Part shown: positions 18,112-25,302 of the stretch, piece by piece
Layout: each line of letters starts with the position of its first letter
How positions within the stretch are numbered: the stretch's first letter is position 1
Source: an uncultured Thalassotalea sp.
GTDB taxonomy: Bacteria > Pseudomonadota > Gammaproteobacteria > Enterobacterales > Alteromonadaceae
NCBI GenBank assembly: GCA_947502355.1
Contig: CANMZP010000034.1
Location: 1-35,639 of the forward strand
Length of the DNA stretch: 35,639 nt
Direction: 5' to 3'
Notes under the pieces: generated by a model
The model's input: only the letters and a program-made list of their open reading frames with translations
What the model was told of the DNA's origin: nothing
Database searches by the model: none
Translations under genes and position numbers: made by a program

Positions 18112-19047
18112 ATGGAAATTATTTTAGCAAATCCTCGTGGTTTTTGTGCCGGTGTAGACCGCGCCATCAGTATTGTTGACCGTGCTTTGGATATTTTTGA
18201 CGCGCCTATTTACGTGCGTCATGAGGTAGTACATAACAAATTTGTTGTTGATGGCTTAAAAAAACGTGGTGCTATTTTTGTTGATGAGTTAAATGAAGTA
18301 CCTGATGATAATACGGTTATTTTCTCTGCTCACGGCGTTTCTAAAGCGGTTCGCCAGGAAGCTAAAAATCGTGGTTTGAAAGTGTTTGATGCGACGTGTC
18401 CATTGGTTACGAAAGTACATATGGAAGTAAGTCGTGCCTCACGCAAGAACCATGAATGTGTGTTAATTGGCCATGCAGGCCACCCTGAAGTTGAAGGCAC
18501 CATGGGGCAATATGAGTCAGACACTGGCGGTATTTACCTTGTCGAATCGGTAGCCGATGTCGATAAGCTTGAAGTTAAAGACCCTAGTAACTTGTTTTAT
18601 TGCTCACAAACAACCCTTTCGGTTGATGATACATCCGAAGTTGTTGACGCCCTAAGAGCTAAATTTCCAGATATTGACGGCCCTCGTAAAGATGATATTT
18701 GCTACGCAACGCAAAATCGTCAGGATGCGGTTCGCTCTATTGCCAGTAAAACCGATTTATTATTGGTTGTTGGCGCAAAGAACAGCTCCAACTCTAATCG
18801 TTTACGAGAGTTAGCTGAAAAAATGGGGACAACAGCCTACCTTATTGATGGCGCAAGTTGTATTGACTCAGCATGGTTAGAGAATATTGAGAAAGTCGGC
18901 GTAACTGCGGGTGCATCGGCACCAGAGGTGTTGGTTCGACAAGTTGTTGATACACTTAAAGGTATTGGTGGCAAAGTCGTTATTGAAAACCCCGGTAAAG
19001 AAGAAACGACGGTTTTTGCTGTACCCGCTGAATTACGTATTATATAA
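18112..19047 (+). CDS. ispH: 4-hydroxy-3-methylbut-2-enyl diphosphate reductase IspH
   Basis: IspH (LytB) carries out the last step of the MEP isoprenoid pathway, making IPP and DMAPP with an iron-sulfur cluster. The three cluster cysteines are at residues 12 ([11 protein letters not shown]), 96 ([12 protein letters not shown]) and 197 ([10 protein letters not shown]). The substrate-binding HEVVHN, SAHGVS and [12 protein letters not shown] segments are also present. The length of 311 aa is usual. The ATG follows TAGGG. It closes the rpsT-to-ispH block and is next to minor-pilin genes, the same neighbourhood as in Pseudomonas aeruginosa (pilE-lytB). Confidence 0.97.
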   Translation: MEIILANPRGFCAGVDRAISIVDRALDIFDAPIYVRHEVVHNKFVVDGLKKRGAIFVDELNEVPDDNTVIFSAHGVSKAVRQEAKNRGLKVFDATCPLVTKVHMEVSRASRKNHECVLIGHAGHPEVEGTMGQYESDTGGIYLVESVADVDKLEVKDPSNLFYCSQTTLSVDDTSEVVDALRAKFPDIDGPRKDDICYATQNRQDAVRSIASKTDLLLVVGAKNSSNSNRLRELAEKMGTTAYLIDGASCIDSAWLENIEKVGVTAGASAPEVLVRQVVDTLKGIGGKVVIENPGKEETTVFAVPAELRII

Positions 19048-19348
19048 CAGTCATATTTTTTCGGCATTCTGGGAAGCCTAAGCGAGCAAGAATCTTCTTC
19101 CGTTATCCGGTGCTTTATTTCACCTTTTTATGTGCTGTGAACTAATCATTATAATTAGCCTCATTCGTGAGGCTTTTTTGTGAGTTAATTTTTATACACC
19201 TTACCTCATGCTGCATTCTGCTTTTTCACTTGATGTTTTTTCACTTGGCGCTTCTTCCCTCTGACCCTTTTAAAATCTACGTTGTGCATTGGATAAACGC
19301 CAATCTCTTATCTACACTTTTATCTATTCATAAAGCAAGGAGGCGAGT
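19048..19348. other. Intergenic region between ispH and fimT
   Basis: This 301-base gap holds the ispH terminator at 19157-19180 and, at its end, a very strong AAGGAGG site for fimT. I see no other gene; the open frame starting at 19167 lacks a ribosome site and any recognisable protein. Confidence 0.5.
19157..19180 (+). terminator. Rho-independent terminator of the ispH operon
   Basis: AGCCTCA pairs with TGAGGCT across a TTCG tetraloop, and six T residues follow. The stability of UUCG loops makes this a confident call. Confidence 0.88.
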
Positions 19349-19909
19349 ATGAATGGCTTTGTAAAAGGATTTAATTTAATCGAATTAATGGTCACCCTAG
19401 CGATTGTCTCGGCATTGTTTTCAATATCCATGCCGAGCTACCAAGATATCATCGCAAAACATCAAACCCGCGCAGAAGTAAATAAATGGTTACTCGCCTT
19501 TAATTTCGCCCGACAAACCGCTATTACTTCAGGCAACATTGTCACCATATGCCCCAGCAGTGATGGCATAAGCTGTGGGAAAAATTGGCAAGATGGGGCA
19601 ATTATCTTTATTGATTTAAATCGTGACCACGTTAAAGACAGTAATGAGTTATTGCTGCAAAGTGTGTCCGCAACAAACAATAAGCAAATTGTTACCTGGA
19701 GAGCTTTTCAAAATCGGAATTATTTACAGTTCCAAAAAAACGGCTTTACTTGGGCACAAAATGGCACGCTAAGAATTTGTTTTGATGAAGTGAGCCAACA
19801 GTATAATCGAGCCCTCATAGTGACTCGCGCTGGAAGGATCCGCCATTCAATAGACTCTGATAACGATGGCATACAAGAAGATGCCAGTGGACAGCCTATA
19901 AAGTGTTAA
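19349..19909 (+). CDS. fimT: FimT/GspH-family minor pilin (set 1)
   Basis: This is a prepilin with a class III signal (MNGFVKG, then FNLIELMVTLAIVSALF), with Glu5 present, so it should be cleaved by PilD and enter a type IV pilus. The C-terminal domain follows the GspH/FimT pattern: FNFARQTAITSGNIVTICPSSDG, CGKNWQDGAIIFID, and a G(T)LRICF strand near the end. Two Asp-rich loops (DLNRDHVKDSNE and DSDNDGIQED) look suited to bind calcium. The protein is 186 aa. It is separated from the remaining set 1 genes by orientation: fimT points right and pilVWXE point left, so they converge. It presumably helps initiate pilus assembly. Confidence 0.85.
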   Translation: MNGFVKGFNLIELMVTLAIVSALFSISMPSYQDIIAKHQTRAEVNKWLLAFNFARQTAITSGNIVTICPSSDGISCGKNWQDGAIIFIDLNRDHVKDSNELLLQSVSATNNKQIVTWRAFQNRNYLQFQKNGFTWAQNGTLRICFDEVSQQYNRALIVTRAGRIRHSIDSDNDGIQEDASGQPIKC

Positions 19910-19974
19910 AGAATAATCGATAAGAGGGTCATTATTCTGCTAGATACAGTTAAACCCTCAAAAACACAAATTCT

Positions 19975-20015
19975 GTCATACCATCACGGATTCCAAATTC
20001 CGTCATACCATCACG
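19975..20015. repeat. 14-bp direct repeat, two copies 27 bp apart
   Basis: GTCATACCATCACG occurs at 19975-19988 and 20002-20015, with GATTCC/AAATTCC between. It sits at the convergent fimT/pilE junction. Similar GTCATxCC repeats are scattered in many marine gammaproteobacterial genomes, so it may be a dispersed repeat. Confidence 0.7.
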
Positions 20016-20056
20016 AACTTTAGTGAAATCTGGTTTATCCAAAAGTTGTTAACAAG

Positions 20057-20491
20057 TTAGTGCCAACAGTTTTTGGTTTGTTGATTGTCGCCATCATATG
20101 AAAGTTGCTGATTAAGGTGGTTTATAGCCAGCTTGAAACAATCCAAATCCTGAGCCTGGCTGCCTTGTGCGGTAGCCATTAAAGTAAAACCAATAAAGCC
20201 ATTGTTTTGTTCATTTACTAAAGTCACGCTTATTTTATAATGGTCATGTTCAGAATACGCTGACCCGTTTGCTAAGCCAGCAGAGCTACTGATGTCTTGC
20301 GTATAAGAGTGGTGTTGTTGAAAATATTTCTCTTGGGCAACGGCTAATTCTATTAGGCTCGATTGTGCATCCGCTCGGCGCGCCTTGCGTATGTATTCGG
20401 AATAGTTAACGTAACCTATTGTTGTAAGAATCGCCATAATAGCTACGCAAACCAAGAGCTCAATTAGGGTAAAGCCATTTCGCTTATGCAT
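20057..20491 (-). CDS. pilE: PilE-like minor pilin (set 1)
   Basis: The 144-residue type IV pilin starts MHKRNG, then FTLIELLVCVAIMAIL with Glu5. It continues with the PilE-type segment YSEYIRKARRADAQSSLIELAVAQEKYF. The C-terminal disulfide-loop cysteines are in LDCFKLAIN and at the end (TKNCWH), close to the usual KNCW ending. AGGAG lies nine bases before the ATG. It is the last gene of the minus-strand pilV-pilW-pilX-pilE run. In P. aeruginosa, PilE is a minor pilin that joins the PilY1-containing tip complex to the shaft. Confidence 0.85.
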   Translation of the reverse strand: MHKRNGFTLIELLVCVAIMAILTTIGYVNYSEYIRKARRADAQSSLIELAVAQEKYFQQHHSYTQDISSSAGLANGSAYSEHDHYKISVTLVNEQNNGFIGFTLMATAQGSQAQDLDCFKLAINHLNQQLSYDGDNQQTKNCWH

Positions 20492-20532
20492 TATGCTGTT
20501 CTCCTAGTTTAAAATAAACGTTACTCACCACT

Positions 20533-21024
20533 TTATGGGGCAACAACCGTGTATAACTGTTGTTCAACATACTCTGTGCCTTTAGCTGAGCTACTCATTA
20601 CCATGATTTTGAAAAGATGGTGGTCATTTAGTGGGCCTGAACTTAACTGGAATTCTGCTAAAGGTGCAGACTTTCCAAGGTAAACAATAACGTAGCGGTC
20701 ATTAGGTGGCGCTTGTAGAACTTGAGCCGAACTAAGTTCTGTAAGCTGGCCAATATGAATTTGATGATCTAGAGGATAATAGCCTTTTGAGGCCGTCATT
20801 AAATCGGCATTATTGGTTAACATGTCCGATATTTTACTCTTTGCTACTGTTAATGTGTTTTGCACATTAAGGCGAGCTAAAGTTGCTAACTGATGATGGT
20901 TACTCATTTGAACTTGAATAAAGCTGTTTTTAAAGTGTGCACTAGCTAATAGGGTTATCATTAAAAGCATAATCAGGTTGGTTACAAGCACAATACCCAC
21001 TTGTCTGTGTTTCATGGTGTTCAT
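20533..21024 (-). CDS. pilX: PilX-like minor pilin (set 1)
   Basis: This 163-residue protein has a short basic leader ending in a Gly (KHRQVG) and then a long hydrophobic segment (IVLVTNLIMLLMITLLAS). Glu5 is absent, as expected for PilX/GspK-type tip pilins that do not pair with a preceding subunit. The rest contains QMSNHHQLATLARLNVQN and a C-terminal VEQQLYTVV, the usual PilX ending. ATG 21024 is chosen over TTG 21027 and ATG 21015 because GAGG lies at workable spacing. It follows pilW by 11 bases. No pilY1 follows, although pilX is normally next to it. Confidence 0.75.
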   Translation of the reverse strand: MNTMKHRQVGIVLVTNLIMLLMITLLASAHFKNSFIQVQMSNHHQLATLARLNVQNTLTVAKSKISDMLTNNADLMTASKGYYPLDHQIHIGQLTELSSAQVLQAPPNDRYVIVYLGKSAPLAEFQLSSGPLNDHHLFKIMVMSSSAKGTEYVEQQLYTVVAP

Positions 21025-21035
21025 CAAGCCTCAAC

Positions 21036-21965
21036 TTATTGTGGTGTTTGGTAATTAAAAGTGAACTGATAGAGTTGACGACGGAAATGGTCGTTATATT
21101 GAATAACCTGATCGCCTAACTGATAGACTTGGCTATTATTGAAACCCGGATCAGGGCAATCGCTGCGCATCAATAACCAGACCTTTACCGCATGCACTCT
21201 TAGCCAGCTATTAACCTGGTTGGGGTTTAGATATGAATCTGCCAAGCCATCTTCATTTTGATCGACCAATAATCGTATTTGTAGCTGCTCAACTCCCGAG
21301 AGAAGCTCTTCTTTTTGTGGCCGTGCATTTACTAACGTTTGCCAAAAAAGCGCCGGAACAGAAAAACCTTTACAGTACCTTTGGCTATCCGCAATAAAGT
21401 AACTATGCGATTTAATCAATTGCGTTATCGTATTGAGGGGCAAATCGTTATTGCTGATATCGGTTTTGCTTACCCCTAGAAAAAGTCGATGCTCATTTGT
21501 ATTTGTGCGGATATAGAGTTGCTCGTTATCATAGGAGACCACAGGGGTGATTTCAGGGTAACGTAAGGTAAGAATATCACCGCCCAGGTAATTATCATTA
21601 GCCACGCACTGATAATCTTGCGTTGTATCATTGAGCGCAAAAATGCTGCGTGACAACTTTCTAGCCCAGCTACTTCCCGACTCTGAGCAACTGATAATTG
21701 TTGCGTCGCTTTGCGAAGCGGTTCCTGAAAATTGACTGAAATTAAGCATATTTCGCCAGTACTTGCTGCGATTGATATCTTGCTGCAGCAACTCAAAAGC
21801 AAACCTTGCGGTTTCCTGCATTTTGGCGTTTTCCTTAATTCTTAAAAAACTGCTATTGATAGCCATTAATGCCTGAATGCCGAACGTCAGCATGAAAAGA
21901 CCAATGGATAGGGCGATCATAATTTCAATTAAGCCAAATCCTTTATTCAAAGTGTGTATTTTCAT
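21036..21965 (-). CDS. pilW: PilW-like minor pilin (set 1)
   Basis: The start is placed at ATG 21965, giving MKIHTLNKG then FGLIEIMIALSIGLFML, a clean prepilin signal with Glu5 and a GAGG site upstream. Longer upstream readings overlap pilV and have no pilin leader. The 309-residue product has the PilW pattern: KMQETARFAFELLQQDINRSKYW, an extended beta-rich middle with several Cys, then LRVHAVKVWLLMRSDCPD and a final YQFTFNYQTPQ. DQNEDGLADS at about residue 240 is a DxNxDG-type loop. It starts 7 bases after pilV. Confidence 0.85.
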   Translation of the reverse strand: MKIHTLNKGFGLIEIMIALSIGLFMLTFGIQALMAINSSFLRIKENAKMQETARFAFELLQQDINRSKYWRNMLNFSQFSGTASQSDATIISCSESGSSWARKLSRSIFALNDTTQDYQCVANDNYLGGDILTLRYPEITPVVSYDNEQLYIRTNTNEHRLFLGVSKTDISNNDLPLNTITQLIKSHSYFIADSQRYCKGFSVPALFWQTLVNARPQKEELLSGVEQLQIRLLVDQNEDGLADSYLNPNQVNSWLRVHAVKVWLLMRSDCPDPGFNNSQVYQLGDQVIQYNDHFRRQLYQFTFNYQTPQ

Positions 21966-21972
21966 AATGACC

Positions 21973-22458
21973 TCAAAAAAGGGTGATAGTGATTTGGCTG
22001 CAATCAAGATCGCTTGTTGAAAGCTTTGGGCAATTACTGTCAATGGAGCCATCTTTATTAGCATCCCAAAAAACCTTTATGGTTGCTTTATTGCTGCCCA
22101 CATCAATTTGTCCCATACCGGCAGGTAAGAAAGATCGAATCTGGTGTTGCCACATTGCCGTATCAAAGCGGGCAAGCTGTTGTGGCGTGCATTGAGTGAC
22201 AGTACAATCGATGCTGATTGAGACATTTTCCGAGATATCTAACTGGTAACTGTTTATCGCAACGGGATTTGTAACGATGTGCTCTGACATTTGACTGAGT
22301 AAGAAGGTTGCTTTGCTTGCGTAATAGCTGTGCTGAACATCTTGTAAAGCAGAAAGTTGCAAACGGGCGATGCCAAGCATAGCAAAGCTAACAATAAACA
22401 TGGTGATAAGCACTTCAAGTAAAGTGAAGGCTTTTGTGGTGTAGAGAGGCGTTTTCAT
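21973..22458 (-). CDS. pilV: PilV-like minor pilin (set 1)
   Basis: The 161-residue product has the PilV N-terminus FTLLEVLITMFIVSFAMLGIARLQLSAL. The residue before the cleavage site is Ala (YTTKA/FTLLE) where Gly is almost invariant, so processing may be slower; this is odd among the pilins here. It continues with YYASKATFLLSQMSEHI, C-T-V-T-Q-C-T-P, and a DANKDGSIDSNCP loop near the C-terminus, ending in a strand (SQITITLF). The ATG follows AAGGA. It is the first gene of the minus-strand run and is divergent from the second fimT. Confidence 0.82.
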   Translation of the reverse strand: MKTPLYTTKAFTLLEVLITMFIVSFAMLGIARLQLSALQDVQHSYYASKATFLLSQMSEHIVTNPVAINSYQLDISENVSISIDCTVTQCTPQQLARFDTAMWQHQIRSFLPAGMGQIDVGSNKATIKVFWDANKDGSIDSNCPKLSTSDLDCSQITITLF

Positions 22459-22774
22459 TTAATCACATCCTTGTTAATTAAACTGCTTTTAAGTATTAAG
22501 CAAAAATATGAAAAATCGAATTTATTTTATATTTAGCCGTGAGAAAATAGATAAGTTAATAATTTTACGTACAAAAATAGCCCTAATGGATATTTAGTGC
22601 TAAATTAGAAATAAGTGAAAAAAGAATCAGTTAAGAAGTAAAGGCTTACTTACTTTAAAACACCAAAAACGCAGATAATAGTAATAATAAACAAAGCAAT
22701 TTATAGGATATAAAACATTGCGATACAAAGGAAGCGCTACTAAAAATATGAATTTTTAGTAGGGGTATTGAACT
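22459..22774. other. Divergent regulatory region between the two minor-pilin sets
   Basis: This 316-base, very AT-rich gap must carry promoters for both directions. Beyond the ribosome sites and the 11-bp inverted repeat next to the second fimT, I find only weak promoter-like pairs (for example TTGCGA at 22718 with an A-rich -10). No gene or RNA is recognised. Confidence 0.5.
22737..22762 (+). promoter_or_regulatory. 11-bp inverted repeat abutting the set 2 fimT ribosome site
   Basis: CTACTAAAAAT, a 4-base loop, then ATTTTTAGTAG form a perfect hairpin. Its last two bases overlap AGGGG (22761-22765), the ribosome site for the ATG at 22775. It could act as an operator on DNA or as a structure that limits translation of the first gene of set 2. 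Confidence 0.55.
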
Positions 22775-23353
22775 ATGAATAAGATAAAAGGTGTAACTCT
22801 CCTCGAATTACTCATTGCCGTATTGGTTATGAGTATCTTAGCTAGTGTTGCTGGCCCAAGTTTTATGCAATCTTTTGAAAGGCAGAAACTTATCGATGCT
22901 ACTGAGCAGCTTTATTCTAATTTACAATTAGCTCGATCCGAAGCTATTTCTCGTAATGTACAAATTCATATAAAGTTTAATGGCTTAACGAGCACAAATT
23001 GGCGTTTTGGGATCAGCAATACTTATGACTGTTTTCCGCTATTAGATACAAATATCAACGATAAATCTTGTGTATTACCAATAGATAATGGGGATGGAGT
23101 GTTTAATCCCGATGATGACAATGTTGTTTTTAGGGTACTGGGTAGTGAATATGATCAAATTTCATTAAGAGCCAATTGGACAACATCGCAAATTGTTCAT
23201 GTCGCATTCGACCAGACGGATGGTTCTCCAGATGTTTCGGGCACTTTTTCTGTTCAGAATCAAAGTGGTGATCAGGCATTTGTTCTCATGAATAAAATAG
23301 GGGTAATAAAGATTTGTTCAAATGATCTTTCTGAATATAAGGCATGCTCATGA
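22775..23353 (+). CDS. FimT/GspH-family minor pilin (set 2)
   Basis: The prepilin leader is MNKIKG then VTLLELLIAVLVMSILASVAG, with Glu5 and Val at +1 in place of the usual Phe or Met. The body follows the FimT/GspH pattern: LYSNLQLARSEAISRNVQIHIKF, NWRFGIS with Cys pairs, and a closing MNKIGVIKICSNDL strand. An Asp-rich DNGDGVFNPDDDN loop near residue 106 is likely a metal site. The 192-residue product is a paralogue of the fimT gene at 19.3 kb, though the two differ widely. It leads the plus-strand set 2 operon and overlaps the next gene by an ATGA. Confidence 0.82.
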   Translation: MNKIKGVTLLELLIAVLVMSILASVAGPSFMQSFERQKLIDATEQLYSNLQLARSEAISRNVQIHIKFNGLTSTNWRFGISNTYDCFPLLDTNINDKSCVLPIDNGDGVFNPDDDNVVFRVLGSEYDQISLRANWTTSQIVHVAFDQTDGSPDVSGTFSVQNQSGDQAFVLMNKIGVIKICSNDLSEYKACS

Positions 23354-24141
23354 AATCTATGAAAAATTCAAGAGGATTTAGCTTGCTTGAATTGCTGCTT
23401 GGCATGGTCATGGGGTTGGTTGTACTTTCCGGAGTTACTTATATCTACGTGACGATAGTTGTTAGTACCTCTGAAACACTTAAACAGGCAAAATTAAATA
23501 CTCAATTAATGACGGTAATGTCATTAATTAGCAATGATATTCGACGTTCTCACTATTGGGCAAACCCTAGTGCTCAAGCTCCCAGTACAAATCCTTTCAT
23601 TGTAGAAGATTCAACGTTGCTAACTATTTTTGACTCTGAGAATAACCTCAAAGTTGAAGTCGATGATGATGATGCGCCAAAAGCCGGCGATTGTATTCTT
23701 TACACTTACGACAAAAATTCGGACGGAGTGGTCGGTACGGCCACCAATAATGAATATTTTGGCTTTAAAAGAGAGAATAACTCTATTTATATGGCAATTC
23801 GAAGTGATGCATTTCCTGCCACCACCTGTGGAGGAAATGGTTGGGAAGAAATTGTTGATTCTGATCTGATAAATATTACTGAATTAGAATTTGATTTAGC
23901 CAGTTCTGCGTGTATAAATTCAAGTGAGCCAGATGGTGTAGACTCTGCGTTTGATGCAGATTCTGATGACGATGTAGGTGAGAAAAATTGTTACGTTGTT
24001 CAGCCCTCTGTAGGCCAAACAACCGTAGAAACGTTCGAAGTAGTAATCACTTTATCAGGTCAATTGGTAAATGATTCAGAGGTGAAAAAAACGTTAACTC
24101 AGATTGTTCGGGTGAGAAACGACGTGGTAAGGGTGCATTAA
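23350..24141 (+). CDS. pilW: PilW-like minor pilin (set 2)
   Basis: The start is ATG 23350, which shares an ATGA with the preceding stop and has AAGG seven bases upstream; ATG 23344 is too close to that site. The leader MKSMKNSRG precedes FSLLELLLGMVMGLVVLSGV with Glu5. The N-terminal domain is PilW-like (LNTQLMTVMSLISNDIRRSHYW). Later come CILYTYDKNSDGVVG with a DxNxDG loop, TTCGGNGWEEIVDSDLINITELEFD, and a C-terminal TLTQIVRVRNDV strand typical of PilW. It has several runs of Asp. The length is 263 aa. It is translationally coupled to fimT and followed after one base by the pilX-like gene. Confidence 0.8.
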   Translation: MKSMKNSRGFSLLELLLGMVMGLVVLSGVTYIYVTIVVSTSETLKQAKLNTQLMTVMSLISNDIRRSHYWANPSAQAPSTNPFIVEDSTLLTIFDSENNLKVEVDDDDAPKAGDCILYTYDKNSDGVVGTATNNEYFGFKRENNSIYMAIRSDAFPATTCGGNGWEEIVDSDLINITELEFDLASSACINSSEPDGVDSAFDADSDDDVGEKNCYVVQPSVGQTTVETFEVVITLSGQLVNDSEVKKTLTQIVRVRNDVVRVH

Positions 24142-24142
24142 T

Positions 24143-25294
24143 ATGAGGAATTCACCAGGAAAGATTAATAAACAGCAGGGTATGGCCGTTTTGGCTATTT
24201 CAATAATTTTGCTTGTGTTAATCACCCTAATATCATCATATTTATCTCGGAGCGTACTCTTAGAGCAAAAGCTGGTAAACAATGATAAGCGAGCCAAAGA
24301 GGCTTTTGAAGCTGCGGAGTCTGGCGCGTTAATGACGATGGAGCAGCTTAGAGCAAATACCTACTATTCTCAAGATTCTGATAACAATCAGCATGCTGGA
24401 AATAACGATGTTGATGGTGACGGAGTGAACGATAGTAACTTAATAACCTTCAATCAAACGCAAGCTTTAGTTTCGGTTAAAGAGGAAGATAATGGTGGAA
24501 GGAACTTCTATACAATCACTTCAACAGGATCGCAAAGTGACTTCAGTGCCAGCAGAACCGTAGAGGTTAAAATGCAATCATTGAGTCCATTACCCAATAT
24601 TCCCGATAATCCCATGAGTGCCCGTTCAACGGTTTATTTTGATGGCAACGGTACGGTACGAAATTTAGAAGGGCATAGTACCATTTGGAGTGGTAGCAAT
24701 GTCCGGCTTAAACATAATGCGACTGAAAAAACGTACGTAGCGGATCCTGCTAGTATCAATTATCCAGGCTGTATGGATACCAGATTGACAGATCCTTGCG
24801 GGCAAGCTCTTTCCTCTGATGGTACCACTGTTGGTTTAGATGTTATTGAATATGATAGTGATTTAGCTAATTTAACCGATACCGACCTATTCATGAATAC
24901 CTTTGGCCTAACTCCTGAAATTTACCGGGAAACTATGGTTACTAAAGACTGTTCCGACTTTGCTTGTGCTAGCTCAGACACCGAAGGACAGGTGATTTGG
25001 TATGAAGGTGATGCTGGTAGTGGCCCTGGGGCGACTTTTGGATCTGCAGATGAACCCGCGATTGTTATCATTAATGGGGATTATTTAAGAAATAATATAA
25101 ATGTTTACGGCTTACTTTTTGTTATGGGAGATTTTGATACAAAAGGTAACTCAACAATAAAAGGTGCAGTCATAGTTGGTGGCAATGCAAGTGAAACGGG
25201 CAGTGTATATATCGATTATTATTCGGAACTTTTAAATAGAGCCGCATCAATTGATGTTAATACAACTGAAGCTGGAAGCTGGAAGGACTTTTAG
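24143..25294 (+). CDS. pilX: Large PilX-like minor pilin (set 2)
   Basis: The N-terminus is PilX-like: a leader ending KQQG, then MAVLAISIILLVLITLISSYL without Glu5, followed by KRAKEAFEAAESGALMTMEQL, the hallmark PilX/GspK helix. After about residue 150 the protein departs from ordinary PilX (typically 160-200 aa) and continues to 383 aa. The extra domain has Gly-rich short strands (VYFDGNGTVRNLEGHSTIW; NINVYGLLFVMGDFDTKGN; KGAVIVGGN) that suggest a beta-helix or stacked-turn fold. DVDGDGVNDSN near residue 89 is a calcium-loop candidate. Such forms occur in other marine bacteria as I recall; the function of the extension is unknown. The gene begins one base after pilW. Confidence 0.75.
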   Translation: MRNSPGKINKQQGMAVLAISIILLVLITLISSYLSRSVLLEQKLVNNDKRAKEAFEAAESGALMTMEQLRANTYYSQDSDNNQHAGNNDVDGDGVNDSNLITFNQTQALVSVKEEDNGGRNFYTITSTGSQSDFSASRTVEVKMQSLSPLPNIPDNPMSARSTVYFDGNGTVRNLEGHSTIWSGSNVRLKHNATEKTYVADPASINYPGCMDTRLTDPCGQALSSDGTTVGLDVIEYDSDLANLTDTDLFMNTFGLTPEIYRETMVTKDCSDFACASSDTEGQVIWYEGDAGSGPGATFGSADEPAIVIINGDYLRNNINVYGLLFVMGDFDTKGNSTIKGAVIVGGNASETGSVYIDYYSELLNRAASIDVNTTEAGSWKDF

Positions 25295-25302
25295 GAGCTA
25301 AT

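Noticed and set aside
19167-19352. Small open frame between ispH and fimT
   Set aside because: It begins inside the ispH terminator tail, lacks a ribosome site and looks like a translation of AT-rich non-coding DNA.
19924-19959. GAGGGT/ACCCTC pairing downstream of fimT as a terminator
   Set aside because: The stem is only six pairs with a 24-base loop and lacks a proper T run.
19970-20020. CRISPR-like repeat pair
   Set aside because: Only two 14-bp copies with a 13-base gap and no cas genes; it fits a dispersed intergenic repeat.
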